Assembly (NCBI RefSeq): GCF_038051995.1
Contig: NZ_CP150290.1
Span: 3,586,001 to 3,650,000 of the forward strand
DNA from: Paenibacillus sp. FSL H8-0537
GTDB taxonomy: Bacteria; Bacillota; Bacilli; Paenibacillales; Paenibacillaceae
Length of the DNA stretch: 64,000 nt
Reading direction: 5' to 3'
Of this stretch, positions 56,103 through 64,000 are shown piece by piece (within the stretch, counting starts at the first letter, position 1; every line of letters starts with the position of its first letter). The notes beneath the pieces were generated by a model. It saw only the letters and a list, made by a program, of their open reading frames with translations. It searched no databases and was not told the origin of the DNA. Both the position numbers and the translations under genes were made by a program.

Positions 56103-56916
56103 CTATTCCTCCCTAAAGGGAATGACAACGGTAATCGTCGTGCCTTCGCCAGCTGTAGAGTTCACACGGAGCTCAGCTCACTCTCCATACAGCAATGCCA
56201 GGCGCGAAATGACGTTTCTCATTCCGATTCCTGTGCTTTCCGTGCTCCTTGCGTCTGCTCCCTGCTGCGGGCTCATGCCTTTTCCATTGTCGCTTACCTC
56301 GAACACCAGCCGATCCTCCGCCAGCCTGCCGCTAATTTTCACAAGACCGCCCTGTTCACCCGGTTCACCAGATTCAAAGCCATGTATGATCGCATTTTCC
56401 ACTAGCGGCTGGAGAAAAAGCTTCGGAACGAGGCAATCCTCCGGTACCCCTTCCATATCATAGGCCACTTTAAAAATGCCATCAAAGCGATTTTCCATAA
56501 TATTCAACTTCAAGCTTGCTATTCGCCAGTTGTACTTCCTGCTCGATTTTAAGGCTTCGCTCCGCCTTCTCCAGCACAAGCGCGAATTTCTCCTGATCCA
56601 CAGGCTTTAGCAAATAATCAAAGGTGCCGAGCCCTATCGCTTTTTGGGCATAATCGAAATAGTCATAACCGCTCAAATAAATAAATTTCTGCGGCTGATT
56701 CGATGAGGGAAGCTGCTCCAGAAAATCAAGCCCATTCATCAAAGGCATTTGAATGTCGGAAATGATCAGCTGAAATGGCTGCTCCTGGCATTTCTACAGC
56801 GCTTCCATTCCGTTGCGCGCTGTAGAAATCGCATATAGAGGGCGGAGCTTTTGCAGCATTTTGGATAGTCCCGCCAAATGCCCCGGTTCATCATCCACAA
56901 GCAAAATGTTGTACAT
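56103..56916 (-). pseudogene. Decayed YesN-type regulator fused to a YesM-type kinase tail
   Basis: The frame starts at ATG 56916 with a receiver domain (MYNILLVDDEPGHLAGL). It hits an in-frame TAG after NGMEAL, then resumes in frame: IISDIQMPLMNGLDFLEQLP, IYLSGYDYFDYAQKAIGL and DYLLKPVDQEKF. After SLKIEQEVQLANSKLEV it jumps, through a deletion near 56500, into the tail of a sensor kinase: NRFDGIFKVAYDMEG, LQPLVENAIIHG and DNGKGMSPQ. A second frameshift near 56178 precedes the last piece, STAGEGTTITVVIPF, which ends at 56103. The kinase sensor half and the regulator DNA-binding half are both lost. Confidence 0.75.
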
Positions 56917-57503
56917 GGACAGCGCTCCTGTTCGTTTCATTTTGGGTATGAGAATACCTTTATCGTACTGCTGTCTGATTTCCAATTGCAAGCGGAGATT
57001 TTGTAGAAAAATGTCTGATTTTGCAGAGAACAGACAGCTCCATGCTCTTCGTTGCAGAGGGTCACAACCTACCCTGCACAAAACACGAAAATAAACTTGG
57101 CGGACACAGCAACCGCTATTTCAACAAAATCAACGGTATGGAGCAGCCTGCGGACTCAGGAGCCGCTAATGGACTGCCAATCGCCATTTTGACCGGAAAA
57201 CGAGGGCAATAGCGCTTCTCCTGTCCGCACGCGTCCAAAAATAGGATAAAAAGCCAGAATAGCGGAAACTAAGTCCTGCAAAAAAAGTAGTGCGCATCCA
57301 AGCCTCATGGCCTCAGCCACAGGGGTCTCAGTAACATTGCTCTTATCCGTATTCGCGTGCTGCGGCTCCTTAAGTCTTGAATTGTCAAATGAGATTGGCC
57401 TCGAATAAGCGCTAAGCCAAGTTCAGAAAGAAGACTCCGATTTGCATACACATCCTAAATAGACGCACTCTCAACGAGGCGTCTATTTACCCATCTCATC
57501 TAT
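56917..57503. other. Intergenic stretch with short degenerate repeats
   Basis: No gene is seen over about 590 bp. Two related 23-bp segments, GCGGACACAGCAACCGCTAT (57100) and GCGGACTCAGGAGCCGCTAA (57150), are spaced 50 bp apart; related pieces (GTCCGC, AGCGGAAACT) lie to the right. They resemble a worn repetitive element. The right end holds the terminator at 57457-57488. Confidence 0.45.
57457..57488 (-). terminator. Terminator of the PQQ-type propeller gene
   Basis: AAATAGACGC / GCGTCTATTT is a perfect 10-bp stem that reads into AGGATG on the minus strand; the T run is short. Confidence 0.6.
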
Positions 57504-58868
57504 CTAACTCTTTGTTAAGCTTGCAGGCAGCTTTACAGCAAGCAGCGTCCCGCCAGAGCGAACATAGATCATATCGCCAGACTTCAGCGTCGGATCAAAT
57601 TCGCGCGAGCCCGTATTCACGCTGAAAACGGGCTTTGTGGTTGCAAAATTATACGCATCCAGCGTTCCATCTGCACGTGCAACAAACAAGCCGTTGGCGA
57701 AAATATCCGTCTGAACGGGCTGAATACCGAACGGGAACGGGACTTCTTGCCCGCTCGTCGTCTTTAGAGCGAGAATGGAATTATCGCGGAAGCTCTGATA
57801 GAGCAGCTTGCCGCCATAAATGCTATAGAGCGGTTGATATTCTTTAGGATCTGGCGCATTCCACCGCTGAACAGCTTTACCGTTTGGGGCATACGAGGAA
57901 AAATGGTATTTGGCAACCGCTTTTCCCTGATAAATATATAGGTCATTACCGTCCAGAAATGCGGAGCCATTAGCGCCTCCGAACTCTATTTGTCCAGGTA
58001 CCTCAGGCACTACTGTCCAGTTGTACACTCGCTCGCCCTTCTTCTTCCCAGACACTAAGTCAAGGACGGCGATTTGCAAACTTCTATTGCTGGAATCGTC
58101 ATCTCCCCTCATGAATGTGTCCATGACCGAGTAGACCAGCCCGTCCTTGACCAAGAGCGGGGAAAATTGAGCAAAGGACATCCAAAGCTTTTTGCCTGTT
58201 GCCTGGTCGTAGGCATTAATCTGATTAGAGGTAAGAGCGCCTTGAACCAAATAATTACGCAGCACGACACCTTTGCTTACGATTATGTCACTTGATCCTG
58301 ATGAGTAGAAGTTATCCTTCTCCGTTACTTTCCAGCGCAGCTTACCCGTTGCCCGGTCTAGTGCAAAAAGAGTGAAATTTTGCGTCACATAAATTGTATC
58401 CCCAATCGGAACGATGCTCTCGGCTTTATTCGCACCAATCGCTGTCGTCCACTGCTTGCTGCCATTTTTGGTAACAGCAATGACTGAGCCATCTGTTGTA
58501 AGACCATACAGGCTGCCTTGATCATAGGCGAGCACAGGCCTCAGGCCAGAACCATATTTCCACAGCTGTCTTCCACTTGTGCCATCATAAGCAGCAAGCT
58601 GCCCTCCATTTACAAGTGCGAACAGCCGCCCTTCCTCTGCAAGCGCTGCTGTTATGGATCGGCCATCTTGATCAAATTTCGCAAGCGGCAAGCTCCACAT
58701 TGGTTTGACTGCTGGAGCAGAGCCAACTCCATACATTGGGGTGGTGCTGCTAATAATAGGCTTCTCAGCAAACACAACCGATGCTCCCAACAAGCCGCAG
58801 GCGAGAATGGAGGAAGTTACGCTAACCGCGACGATCCTTTTCATTTGTTGCGAAAGATTGATAAACAT
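57504..58868 (-). CDS. Secreted PQQ-type beta-propeller protein
   Basis: The 454-residue protein has a signal peptide (IVAVSVTSSILACGLLGASV, cleavage near VFA-EK). It is followed by repeated beta-propeller blades of the PQQ/pyrrolo-quinoline type: QLAAYDGTSGRQLWKYGSG, LFALDRATGKLRWKV and AYDQATGKKLWMSF. Such domains without enzyme residues often act as scaffold or binding proteins. The ATG at 58868 has GGGAGAGTGAGAG upstream. The ligand is unknown. It stands alone. Confidence 0.88.
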   Translation of the reverse strand: MFINLSQQMKRIVAVSVTSSILACGLLGASVVFAEKPIISSTTPMYGVGSAPAVKPMWSLPLAKFDQDGRSITAALAEEGRLFALVNGGQLAAYDGTSGRQLWKYGSGLRPVLAYDQGSLYGLTTDGSVIAVTKNGSKQWTTAIGANKAESIVPIGDTIYVTQNFTLFALDRATGKLRWKVTEKDNFYSSGSSDIIVSKGVVLRNYLVQGALTSNQINAYDQATGKKLWMSFAQFSPLLVKDGLVYSVMDTFMRGDDDSSNRSLQIAVLDLVSGKKKGERVYNWTVVPEVPGQIEFGGANGSAFLDGNDLYIYQGKAVAKYHFSSYAPNGKAVQRWNAPDPKEYQPLYSIYGGKLLYQSFRDNSILALKTTSGQEVPFPFGIQPVQTDIFANGLFVARADGTLDAYNFATTKPVFSVNTGSREFDPTLKSGDMIYVRSGGTLLAVKLPASLTKS

Positions 58869-59111
58869 CTCTCACTCTCCCATTTCGTAGTAGTATAAAA
58901 TATGCACGAAACCATCCCAGCATAAATGACCGAATCGCCCGCTGATCTGCAGGGGCAATCCGGTTATTATTGGAACGTCATGATCTGCCGGGCAAGACGT
59001 CCTGAGATTCCATTGTCTTTTAACAAAGTCTCGTGATATCCATATTATAGGTTAAGTGAGCTGCCGATTCTACTCATTTTTATGAGATTCGGGTCTTTTC
59101 CCCAAATATTT

Positions 59112-60194
59112 CTAAGCTTTAGCAGCATCTAATTGCAGTGGCAAAGAAACCGTAAATTCGGTCCCTTCTCCCAGCTTGCTGCGTACGGCTATTGAGCCGC
59201 GATGCAGCTCCATAATTTTATGGACGATGGACAGCCCAAGGCCGCTGCCTCCTATCGTTCTGCCACGTGATTTGTCTGCTTTATAAAAGCGCTCGAAAAT
59301 ACGTGCATGATCCTGCTCATCAATTCCTGAACCTGTATCCGCGATGCGCACGAGCGCATAGTCTTCGGTGCGTGTGAGGGAAATCGCTATTTTCCCGCCT
59401 TCAGGAGTAAATTTAATGCCATTATGAATCAGGTTCAGCCAAACCTGGCTCATCAGATCCTCGTCCGCGCTGATCTCTAGCTCATCAGCTTCCACACTCA
59501 TATCGATATTTTTCTCCTCCCACTGCGGCTCACAAGCGAGAATAAGCGATACGAGCTGCTTATCCAGCCGATAAGTGATCGGATGGAACGGCTGTCTATC
59601 CGAATCCAGAACGGCCAGCTTCAGCAGATTATCGCTAAGCTTTGATAAACGGAAGCATTCCGTTTCGATAATGGTCAAATATCGATGCCGCTGCTCCACA
59701 TTCAGCTTGTCATCCTTTAGCGCCTTGGCAAACCCGCTGATCGAGGTAAGCGGCGAGCCGATTTCATGCGATACATTCGAGATGAACTCCTGCCGAAGCT
59801 CTTCCATCTCCTTCAAATTTGCCGCCATGCTATTGATGCTGTCAACGAGCTGCACATAGGGATGCCGCTGCTGTTCGTTGTTTCTGCCGAAATCCCACTC
59901 CAGATTGACCCGAAAGTCGCCATGTGAAATACGTTTTAGCGCTTCAAGCATGTCGTTCAGAAAGTAATGCTCCCTCCGGTGAAAATACTTGCTCACAATG
60001 GCAATTCCAATTCCAAAGAAACAAAAACCGAGCACCGCATTTATGAGCAAACTGAGCAAGTCATGGGGGGTCCATGCGATTGCCGAATAGACGGCTTTTG
60101 TTATATAAAACGAAACGATCCAGCTGGCGAGCAGGGCCGACAGGACAAGCACAAAATTCGTCGCAACATGGAGGAAGCCCGGTTTCCGGTTCAC
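59112..60194 (-). CDS. Membrane sensor histidine kinase (OmpR-partner type)
   Basis: The 360-residue protein has two N-terminal membrane helices with almost no extracellular loop, then a HAMP-like linker (ALKRISHGDFRVNLEWD). HisKA has the phospho-acceptor in FISNVSHEIGSPLTSISG. The ATPase domain has NLIHNGIKFTPEGG, DTGSGIDEQD and GGSGLGLSIV. The small sensor suggests detection in or at the membrane, as in antibiotic-sensing kinases. It overlaps the response regulator gene by 4 nt and lies next to a DrrAB-type exporter. Confidence 0.9.
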   Translation of the reverse strand: MNRKPGFLHVATNFVLVLSALLASWIVSFYITKAVYSAIAWTPHDLLSLLINAVLGFCFFGIGIAIVSKYFHRREHYFLNDMLEALKRISHGDFRVNLEWDFGRNNEQQRHPYVQLVDSINSMAANLKEMEELRQEFISNVSHEIGSPLTSISGFAKALKDDKLNVEQRHRYLTIIETECFRLSKLSDNLLKLAVLDSDRQPFHPITYRLDKQLVSLILACEPQWEEKNIDMSVEADELEISADEDLMSQVWLNLIHNGIKFTPEGGKIAISLTRTEDYALVRIADTGSGIDEQDHARIFERFYKADKSRGRTIGGSGLGLSIVHKIMELHRGSIAVRSKLGEGTEFTVSLPLQLDAAKA

Positions 60195-60865
60195 GACAGC
60201 ACCTCCAGCCGATAGCCCAGTCCCCGGATCGTGCTGATGCGAAAGCCATGCTCCGCCTCCGGAAACCGCTCCCGAAGCCGTTTAATATGCACATCGACCG
60301 TTCTTTCGTCGCCCTCATAATCGTAGCCCCAAATCTGCTCAATCAGCTGATCGCGTGTGAACGTCTTGCGTGGATAGCTGGCGAGCTTAAACAGCAGCTC
60401 AAATTCTTTAAGCGGCAAGGTCAGATCTTGTTCACCTACGCGGCACTCGAACGTATCGCGGCGCAGCGTCACATCGCCAACTTTGACCGCTTGCGAGGAT
60501 TGAATGCGATAGCGCCTGAATAAAGATTTCACACGGGCGACCAGCACGGTTGGATCAAATGGCTTAACCAAATAGTCGTCCGTTCCAAGCGTAAAGCCCT
60601 TTACGATCTGGGACGCTTCTCCTTTGGCAGTCAGCATCAGCAGCGGCAGGTCGGTCTGCTCCCGCAGCTTGCGGCACAGCTCCCACCCATCCATTCCCGG
60701 CATCATAATATCCAAAATCACCATATCCGCCTTAACATCGGCAAGCATCCGCAGCGCATCAAGACCGTCTATCGCCTCAACGATTTCAAAGCCTTCCTGC
60801 CGCAAAAAATGACCAATTAATTCTCGGATATGCGGATCATCATCAACGACTAATATTCGGGTCAT
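60191..60865 (-). CDS. OmpR/PhoB-type response regulator
   Basis: About 224 residues. The receiver has MTRILVVDDDPHIRELI, phospho-acceptor in VILDIMMPGMDGW, and Lys of YLVKPFDPT. The winged helix ends RTVDVHIKRLRERFPEAEHG. The ATG at 60865 is preferred to the GTG at 60874. It is the first gene of the pair with the kinase. A TGTGAAC direct repeat with 11-bp spacing in front of the adjacent ABC exporter is a good candidate site. Confidence 0.92.
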   Translation of the reverse strand: MTRILVVDDDPHIRELIGHFLRQEGFEIVEAIDGLDALRMLADVKADMVILDIMMPGMDGWELCRKLREQTDLPLLMLTAKGEASQIVKGFTLGTDDYLVKPFDPTVLVARVKSLFRRYRIQSSQAVKVGDVTLRRDTFECRVGEQDLTLPLKEFELLFKLASYPRKTFTRDQLIEQIWGYDYEGDERTVDVHIKRLRERFPEAEHGFRISTIRGLGYRLEVLS

Positions 60866-60933
60866 CCCGTTCACCGCCTTTATCCTATTTTATCAACTAT
60901 TCTCGAATTTCGTAAACCTGACTGGCTGGACAT

Positions 60934-61749
60934 CTACGTCCGGCGCATATAGGCCCTTACCGTTAGCGGAGCAAAAATCGCGACAATGACGGCTGCACCG
61001 ACCAGCGAAAATACAAAATCTGCGCCAATTACACCATTATTGGCAAGCTCCCTTACGGCACTAACCAAATGGGAAACCGGATTAATGCTTGAAAACCACT
61101 GGAGCCAGCTTGGCATCGTGTCAACCGGGACAAAAGCATTGGACACGAAGGTGAGCGGGAACAACACAATCATCGAGATACCTTGAACGCTGGATGCCGT
61201 ACGCGAAATGACGCCAAAAAAAGCAAAAATCCAACTAATCGCCCACGCACATACGATGACAATAAGGGCCGCAATAATGACGTATCCTAAGCCTCCGTCA
61301 GGTTTATACCCCAAAATATAACCCATGGAAAAAGTGAGTGCAGTCGCAATTGTATAGCGCACCGTATCTGCCAGCAGAGCTCCCGCAAGTGGAGCAATTC
61401 GTGCTATTGGGAGTGACTTGAAGCGGTCAAATACGCCTTTATCCATGTCCTCCCGCAGCTGAACGCCCGTGACAATGGACGTCGTAATTACCGTTTGCAC
61501 CAAAATACCAGGAATAATAACCGGCAAATAATCAACGACATTTCCTGAGATGGCGCCGCCAAAAATATAAGCAAACATCAATGTGAAAATGATCGGCTGA
61601 AGCGTCACGTCAAATAATTGCTCCGGTGTGCGGCGAATTTTTAATAATCCTCTGTAGGCCATCGTGAGCGAGTTGCGAATCGACTGTCCCAAGCTTGTGT
61701 GCTTTTTCAACTGGCGGATGCTACGTGGATGGATGGTCGCGCTTTTCAT
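60934..61749 (-). CDS. ABC-2-type permease (DrrB-like)
   Basis: The 271-residue protein has six hydrophobic helices and the ABC-2 pattern: ITTSIVTGVQLREDMDKGVF, then SIARIAP-type loop (here KSLPIARIAPLAGAL), and TFVSNAFVPVDTMPSWLQWF. It forms the membrane part of an exporter with the ATPase encoded just upstream (4-nt overlap). Substrates of this group include anthracyclines and lantibiotics; none is known here. Confidence 0.9.
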   Translation of the reverse strand: MKSATIHPRSIRQLKKHTSLGQSIRNSLTMAYRGLLKIRRTPEQLFDVTLQPIIFTLMFAYIFGGAISGNVVDYLPVIIPGILVQTVITTSIVTGVQLREDMDKGVFDRFKSLPIARIAPLAGALLADTVRYTIATALTFSMGYILGYKPDGGLGYVIIAALIVIVCAWAISWIFAFFGVISRTASSVQGISMIVLFPLTFVSNAFVPVDTMPSWLQWFSSINPVSHLVSAVRELANNGVIGADFVFSLVGAAVIVAIFAPLTVRAYMRRT

Positions 61750-62783
61750 ACGACTGCCTCCTCTTTCTTATTGGATGGTTCGGATGACAATGATGCATGG
61801 TCTTTCACACCATGGCCTGTAATCGTTAAAAACACCTCGTCAAGTGTAGGCTTCTGTACACTCATCTCCGCCAAATAAATGCCCGCCTCCCGAAGCGCAA
61901 CCAGCAGGTCGGTAACCTTGTCAATATCCGCTAGCGGCGCTGTAATTTTTGCATGGTCCCCAGACACCATAGATTCGACCATAAGCACTTGTTCCATGAT
62001 TTCGCGGGTGGCCGCAATGTCCTGAGGATTTTGAATTTTTAATTGCAGCGAGGAAGTGCCGATGGATGTTTTCAGCTCATCGACCGTCCCTTCTGCAACG
62101 ACCTGGCCGCGATCAATAACCGCAATTCGATCAGCCAGCTGATCAGCCTCATCCAGGTATTGCGTCGTTAAAAGCACCGTTGAGCCGGTCTTCACTAGCC
62201 GGCGGATCGTATCCCACATTTGTGTACGTGTACGAGGATCAAGTCCTGTCGTCGGTTCATCCAGAAAAATAAGTGGCGGCTGTGCAATAAGGCTGGCAGC
62301 CAAATCCAACCGACGCCGCATGCCACCGGAAAAATGCTTCAAAGGACGCTTCGCCGCTTCCGTTAGTCCGAATTCCTCCAACAGCTCCGCCGTCCTGTGC
62401 TTAGCCTCTGATCGCCCAAGCCCTAACAGCCGTGAAAATATAACCAAGTTTTCCGTAGCGCTGAGCGCTTCGTCGACTGATGCGTATTGGCCTGTCACCC
62501 CGATTAATTGCCTTACGATTTGCGGGTCCTTCGCCACGTCGTACCCGAAGATGCGTGCCGAGCCGGCATCGGGGCGCAATAGCGTGGCGAGCATTCTAAT
62601 GGTCGTTGTTTTGCCTGCTCCATTAGGTCCAAGCACACCATAAATCGTTCCGGCGCGCACGTTCAAATCTACGCCATCTACCGCGCGATTGCTGCCAAAC
62701 ATCTTCACAAGTCCACTCGCTTCAACTGCCCAATCGCCGCCCTTCTTCCCTATTTCTTCTTTATATCGATCATTTACTGTCAT
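61746..62783 (-). CDS. ABC exporter ATPase (DrrA-like)
   Basis: The 345-residue protein has Walker A VLGPNGAGKTTTIRML, signature KHFSGGMRRRLDLAASL, Walker B PLIFLDEPTTGLDPRT and a H-loop TTQYLDEADQLAD. The C-terminal ~90 residues match the DrrA-type extension (AGIYLAEMSVQKPTLDEVF). It drives the permease encoded downstream. Direct repeats for an OmpR-type regulator lie 50-65 bp before its start. Confidence 0.93.
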   Translation of the reverse strand: MTVNDRYKEEIGKKGGDWAVEASGLVKMFGSNRAVDGVDLNVRAGTIYGVLGPNGAGKTTTIRMLATLLRPDAGSARIFGYDVAKDPQIVRQLIGVTGQYASVDEALSATENLVIFSRLLGLGRSEAKHRTAELLEEFGLTEAAKRPLKHFSGGMRRRLDLAASLIAQPPLIFLDEPTTGLDPRTRTQMWDTIRRLVKTGSTVLLTTQYLDEADQLADRIAVIDRGQVVAEGTVDELKTSIGTSSLQLKIQNPQDIAATREIMEQVLMVESMVSGDHAKITAPLADIDKVTDLLVALREAGIYLAEMSVQKPTLDEVFLTITGHGVKDHASLSSEPSNKKEEAVV

Positions 62784-62830
62784 TGTAATGCCTCCCTAAA
62801 GCGGTTTATAGATGGATATTAATCCTCGTT

Positions 62831-62848
62831 TGTGAACTGAATGTGAAC
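62831..62848. promoter_or_regulatory. Direct repeat upstream of the DrrAB-type exporter
   Basis: TGTGAAC at 62831-62837 and again at 62842-62848 are 11 bp apart, the usual spacing for tandem OmpR/PhoB-type regulator binding. Confidence 0.55.
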
Positions 62849-62880
62849 CAACCGGCATGCTGTGAAAATAACAAAAAAAA

Positions 62881-62901
62881 CCGATCCAGCAACCGGATCG
62901 G
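62881..62901 (-). terminator. Terminator of the second GH2 gene
   Basis: CCGATCC / GGATCGG stem with a 7-nt loop is followed on the minus strand by at least eight T. Confidence 0.85.
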
Positions 62902-62955
62902 CCTTTTCCTGCTATTTTTCCCCACTTCAATATTCGTTGATAAGTATCCATCCTA

Positions 62956-64000
62956 CTAAGCGCTCGTCAGCGGAAAAAGCATAATAGACAGCTTCATCGG
63001 CTGCGGCTTTACTAAATAAGCGTCCAGCGTCGGCGCGTATCCGCAGCTGTGGTTGCCAATGCCGCTTTGTATGGCATCGATTTTGACAATCGTTTCTGGC
63101 AGTCTGGTCAGCTTATGGACATGGCTGGTGCGCGACAGATCTTCCGTGGAATAATGATGGACACTAATGTTGAACCGCTCGCTGCCTGTTATCCCGATTC
63201 CAGCACCTTCCCCATTCCCAAGCTTTGCCCAGCGGACATCAGCCTTATTACCATTTTCCTGCGGCTTAACATAGGGAACAAACTGCTCCGCTACCGTGCC
63301 GCCGTAAATACCAAGCTTGCCGCTTTCTTTACGGTCGGCATAACATTCATGAGGACCTCTGCCATACCAGCTGAACTGGTCATAGCTGTCACGGAGACGC
63401 AGCTCCAAACCAAATCGCGGCAGTGGCGGCAGCTCGCTTCCAAGCGGTTCAATCGTCGTTTCCACGCCTATGGAACCGTCAGCGTTGATTTGGTGAATCA
63501 TTTTGCAGAGGAAAGCTGCTGGTTCGCCTTTTGCGCCCATGATCGCTTCAGCCGTAGTTATGACGCTTCCCTGATGGTCAACCGTCACCGAAAACTGGCG
63601 CAGCTGCCACTCAAGCCGATCATAACCGGCTTTCACCCATTCTTTTGCCAAATGAACATCGTTGTCCAGCGGGGCACGCCATAGCTGCAGCTGTGGACCT
63701 GTGAGCAGCAGCTCATCGCCGTAATGCAGCCAATTGCTGATTGTGCCTGTCATTTGATCGATGTCTACCTGAAACCCGTTCCCGCTTATGCGGCATACAA
63801 GCTTGCCGTCTTCCCGCTGCAAATTTTGATGCTTAGGCGGCTTTGGTACGGGAATCAATTCGGAAGCTTCGGCTGCGACCAGACGAACAGTACTAGAAAA
63901 CTCAGCATTAGCGTTATACGCTGTAGCATTTTCCTGCGGGTACCAACCCGCCTCCTCAAACAGTAAATCGGCCCAAGCTGTCTCATGACCGGCGTCACAC
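62956..64000 (-). CDS. Beta-galactosidase-type GH2, C-terminal part (runs off window)
   Basis: The frame is open to the right edge of the window, so this is the last ~348 residues of a larger protein. It covers the LacZ small-chain domain: SGNGFQVDIDQMTGTISNWL, then FGLELRLRDSYDQFSWYGRG, HECYADRKESGKLGIYGGTV and QENGNKADVRW. The edge begins CDAGHETAWADLLFEEAGW. The active-site half lies outside the window. It is a second, diverged LacZ-type enzyme in addition to the one at 12413-15541. Confidence 0.88.
   Translation of the reverse strand, partial: CDAGHETAWADLLFEEAGWYPQENATAYNANAEFSSTVRLVAAEASELIPVPKPPKHQNLQREDGKLVCRISGNGFQVDIDQMTGTISNWLHYGDELLLTGPQLQLWRAPLDNDVHLAKEWVKAGYDRLEWQLRQFSVTVDHQGSVITTAEAIMGAKGEPAAFLCKMIHQINADGSIGVETTIEPLGSELPPLPRFGLELRLRDSYDQFSWYGRGPHECYADRKESGKLGIYGGTVAEQFVPYVKPQENGNKADVRWAKLGNGEGAGIGITGSERFNISVHHYSTEDLSRTSHVHKLTRLPETIVKIDAIQSGIGNHSCGYAPTLDAYLVKPQPMKLSIMLFPLTSA

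Overview
The window looks like chromosomal DNA of an endospore-forming Firmicute, most probably Paenibacillus or a close relative. The signs are an alpha/beta SASP gene with a sigma-G-like promoter, two gerA-type germination operons, a YdjO-like protein, WG-repeat and DoxX proteins, strong AGGAGG ribosome binding sites, frequent TTG/GTG starts and moderate G+C. Most genes lie on the minus strand. I saw no rRNA, tRNA, CRISPR array or intact insertion sequence.

Layout. 0.1-6 kb: a chemotaxis-receptor remnant, then a four-gene minus-strand operon (HD-GYP phosphodiesterase, REC-GGDEF diguanylate cyclase, GAF-GAF histidine kinase, TPP-dependent enzyme). 6.3-12.2 kb: a DUF3817 protein, a DCC / SRPBCC-DoxX / DUF4166 operon, a two-component system and an MFS exporter. 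12.4-22.5 kb: lacZ with a divergent AraC regulator, a DUF2809 protein, a ligase-like protein lacking the nucleophilic lysine, a SASP, a phosphotransferase, an M42 peptidase, a PhzF protein and a CLC-F-like antiporter. 22.5-27.4 kb: an AT-richer accessory island of immunity-like genes, including two proteins that share a TPR head but carry different immunity-type tails (Imm51-like and DUF5713-like), plus gene remnants. 27.6-36.6 kb: a radical SAM protein, a large WG-repeat protein, a ferritin-like protein, an SDR/WYL pair, and a Crp/Fnr regulator beside two tandem DoxX genes, one of which has a perfect TGTGA-N6-TCACA site placed like a class II activator site.

36.9-48.7 kb: a tyrosine recombinase, two germinant-receptor operons with different gene orders (A-B-C and B-A-C), a DinG-like helicase, a truncated MFS gene and a YdjO-like gene. 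48.7-53.7 kb: an iron-siderophore regulator and binding protein with Fur-like boxes, fabI-rpiA, and a small four-cysteine protein. 53.7-64 kb: acetyltransferase, HAD and VOC genes, a decayed response regulator/kinase fusion, a secreted PQQ-type beta-propeller protein, a two-component system next to a DrrAB-like ABC exporter, and the C-terminal part of a second GH2 beta-galactosidase that runs off the window.

Themes. A dispersed intergenic hairpin repeat occurs four times (about 16.95, 35.08, 41.97 and 53.28 kb). Two genes appear to start with CTG. Several loci are decayed (MCP, VOC, MFS, response regulator/kinase). All functional assignments come from reading motifs; no database search was run.
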